This document shows positions 7,536-8,839 of a stretch of DNA of 8,839 nucleotides, piece after piece. A program made the translations under genes and the position numbers. Origin of the DNA: Thermaceae bacterium (GTDB taxonomy: Bacteria > Deinococcota > Deinococci > Deinococcales > Marinithermaceae); assembly GCA_015490435.1 (NCBI GenBank), contig WFXV01000223.1:1-8839 (forward strand), given 5' to 3'. Each line of letters begins with the position of its first letter. Position 1 is the first letter of the stretch. The notes beneath the pieces were generated by a model. That model had not been told where the DNA came from. It searched no databases and saw only the letters and a program-made list of their open reading frames with translations.

Positions 7536-7748
7536 ATGGCAGTGAAGTGCAACGTGGGCAACACCGACCGGATCGTGCGCTTCATCGTAGGGATCCTGCT
7601 TTTGCTCTGGGCCTTCCTGGGGCTTAGCGGCACCGGCGCCTGGATCGCCGGGATCGTCGGGGCCATCCTGATCGTGACCGCCTGGATCAAGTTCTGCCCG
7701 CTCTACGTGATCTTCGGGCTTTCCACCTGCGAGACCCAAAAAAGCTAG
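7536..7748 (+). CDS. Small DUF2892 (YgaP-like) membrane protein
   Basis: This 70-residue inner-membrane protein begins CNVGNTDRIVRFIVG, the hallmark opening of the DUF2892 family, whose fold is the membrane part of YgaP. Two hydrophobic helices (about 15-30 and 36-52) are separated by a short GLSGTGAW turn. They are followed by KFCPLYVIFGLSTC with two cysteines (C54 and C64). The family usually makes a two-helix hairpin, sometimes fused to rhodanese, but no rhodanese domain is present here. The ATG at 7536 is preferred over GTG at 7530 and 7533 because GAGG (7527-7530) lies five bases before it. The stop lies 2 bp before udk, so the pair is probably co-transcribed. The exact function is not known. 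Confidence 0.88.
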   Translation: MAVKCNVGNTDRIVRFIVGILLLLWAFLGLSGTGAWIAGIVGAILIVTAWIKFCPLYVIFGLSTCETQKS

Positions 7749-7750
7749 CA

Positions 7751-8368
7751 ATGCCCTTCGTTCTCGGTATCGCCGGGGGTTCCGGCAGCGGCAAGAGCAC
7801 CGTGGTGGCCCGGGTCGAGGCCATCGTGGGCCCGGGCCGCCTCGCGCTCTTGCCGATGGACAACTACTACAAGGACCTCGGCCACCTTCCCCTCGCGGAG
7901 CGGGCCAAGACCAACTACGACCACCCCGACGCCTTCGACCTCGACCTCCTGGTGGAGCACCTCGACGCCCTGAGCGCGGGGCGGGCGGTGGAGATGCCGC
8001 AATACTCCTTCGTCGAGCACGCCCGGCTCCCCGAGACCAAGCGGGTGGAGCCGGCACCGGTCATCGTGGTCGAGGGGATCCTCGCGTTGTATGACCCCAG
8101 GCTCCGGGAGCGCATGGACCTCAAGGTCTACGTCGACGCCGACCCCGACGTGCGCTTCATCCGCCGGCTCCGGCGGGACATCGCCGAGCGCGGTCGCACG
8201 GTGGAGTCGGTGATCGAGCAGTACCTCTCCTCGGTGCGGCCCATGCACCTCGCCTTCGTGGAGCCCACCAAGCGCTACGCCGACCTGATCGTGCCCGGCG
8301 GGGGGATGAACACCCCCGCGCTCGAGGTGCTGGCCTCGCGGCTATTGGGCGCGCTGGAGGCGGCCTAG
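7751..8368 (+). CDS. udk: Uridine/cytidine kinase
   Basis: This 205-residue cytoplasmic P-loop kinase phosphorylates uridine and cytidine to UMP and CMP with ATP or GTP in pyrimidine salvage. Walker A is GGSGSGKST (9-17). The catalytic Asp region is MDNYYKD (36-42). The base-binding region YSFVEHAR (85-92) has H90, followed by VVEGIL (106-111). The lid arginines lie in RRLRRDIAERGR (138-149), followed by KRYADLIVPGG (174-184). The length is normal. The ATG at 7751 follows the DUF2892 stop by 2 bp with no clear Shine-Dalgarno, so translation may be coupled. The known Thermus thermophilus enzyme has a Tyr at the H90 position and is restricted to cytidine. The His here suggests that uridine is also used. 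Confidence 0.95.
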   Translation: MPFVLGIAGGSGSGKSTVVARVEAIVGPGRLALLPMDNYYKDLGHLPLAERAKTNYDHPDAFDLDLLVEHLDALSAGRAVEMPQYSFVEHARLPETKRVEPAPVIVVEGILALYDPRLRERMDLKVYVDADPDVRFIRRLRRDIAERGRTVESVIEQYLSSVRPMHLAFVEPTKRYADLIVPGGGMNTPALEVLASRLLGALEAA

Positions 8369-8369
8369 G

Positions 8370-8839
8370 GTGGAACGGGCGCTCAAGGCCCTCTTGCTCC
8401 TCGCCGGGATCCTCACCCTCCCGGCCCTCCCGCCCCGGCTCGCCTACGACCGGCCGGGGCCGGTGGCGCTGGTGGTGGACGGCCGGGCACTGGCCGAGGA
8501 GGCGGCCCAAAGGGGCGTTCCCCTGACCGAGCTCCTCCGGAGCTACCGGACCCAGGGGGTGACCGGGGTCGCCTTCTACGAGGAGCGGGTCGAGGACCGG
8601 GCGCGAAAGGGCCTCGGGGCCTACCTCGAGGGGAGCCTGCTTGGGCTCCTCGCGCCGGAAGCCGGCTTCCTCGCCGGCTGGTACTACGCCAGCGTGCCCG
8701 GGGCCACCGCCATCCCCCTGCCGCAGCACCGGGTGGTCTGGCGGGGGGCGACCTGGGTGGGCTTTCCCCAGGACGTGGCCCGGGTGCCGCTCGGGCCGCC
8801 CGCGGAACTCGGGGAGGCCTACCGCCTCGGCTTTTGGAT
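8370..8839 (+). CDS. DUF5693-like membrane protein, 3' end outside window
   Basis: The first 156 residues are visible. The start is a GTG at 8370, one base after the udk stop, with GGAGG (8356-8360) nine bases upstream, so it is coupled to udk. Residues 4-20 form a hydrophobic N-terminal helix (signal anchor). The next part reads VALVVDGRALAEEAAQRG, then LTELLRSYRTQGVTGVAF. This is the pattern of DUF5693 proteins, in which a strand is followed by a helix that ends in 'GVT-VA'. Members are multi-spanning membrane proteins often found near cell-surface polymer genes. I recognise the pattern but cannot confirm it without a profile search. The function is unknown, and the C-terminal membrane part would lie beyond the window. 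Confidence 0.8.
   Translation, partial: MERALKALLLLAGILTLPALPPRLAYDRPGPVALVVDGRALAEEAAQRGVPLTELLRSYRTQGVTGVAFYEERVEDRARKGLGAYLEGSLLGLLAPEAGFLAGWYYASVPGATAIPLPQHRVVWRGATWVGFPQDVARVPLGPPAELGEAYRLGFW

Noticed and set aside
7471..7748. GCTAGC followed by A-run at 7471 and A-run followed by GCTAGC near 7739-7748
   Set aside because: The two are mirror images, not inverted or direct repeats, so they cannot form a stem or an insertion-end pair. Probably chance.
7314..8057. Minus-strand open frame across the metY leader and udk
   Set aside because: It runs through the riboswitch and is antisense to the DUF2892 and udk genes. Its Arg/Gly/Pro-rich sequence has no motif.

Overview
The window is very GC-rich bacterial chromosome, densely packed, with mostly G/C third codon positions and several TTG and GTG starts. 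The gene set and the style of the proteins suggest the Thermaceae (Deinococcota, of the Thermus/Meiothermus/Oceanithermus type). That set includes a Sco protein beside a copper-chaperone-like protein, metY-metX under a SAM-I riboswitch, a small DUF2892 membrane protein, a uridine kinase and a DUF5693-like protein. Two likely leaderless start sites, each with a -10 box 6-7 nt from the start codon, also fit this phylum. The assignment is an inference. No rRNA, tRNA, CRISPR array, transposase or phage gene was seen.

Layout. Positions 1-962 (+) hold the 3' part of an unrecognised protein with an internal duplication. It ends at a 13-bp hairpin between convergent genes. Positions 1062-3746 (-) hold a BMP-family substrate-binding protein followed by a double-domain ABC ATPase of the nucleoside/simple-sugar importer type, without their permeases. 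A hairpin and a second promoter-like site lie between the two. The promoter of this pair overlaps the divergent promoter of a Sco gene (3816-4412, +). The Sco gene overlaps a gene for a membrane-anchored protein that resembles a PCuAC copper chaperone without its methionine ligands (4409-4909, +).

Positions 4854-7261 (-) are a two-gene methionine operon, metY then metX. MetX makes O-acetylhomoserine and MetY converts it with sulfide to homocysteine. The 3' end of metX overlaps the 3' end of the PCuAC-like gene by 56 bp. The metY leader is a clear SAM-I riboswitch (7309-7423) whose expression platform appears to switch access to the ribosome binding site instead of terminating transcription.

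Positions 7536-8839 (+) form a tightly spaced cluster: a DUF2892 membrane protein, uridine/cytidine kinase and the 5' part of a DUF5693-like membrane protein. The 270-bp gap 7262-7535 holds the riboswitch leader and divergent promoter candidates, and I see no gene in it.

I found no wholly new multi-gene system. The most interesting points are the translational SAM-I switch, the interlocked divergent promoter with a leaderless sco, the ligand-less PCuAC-like protein and the duplicated unknown protein.
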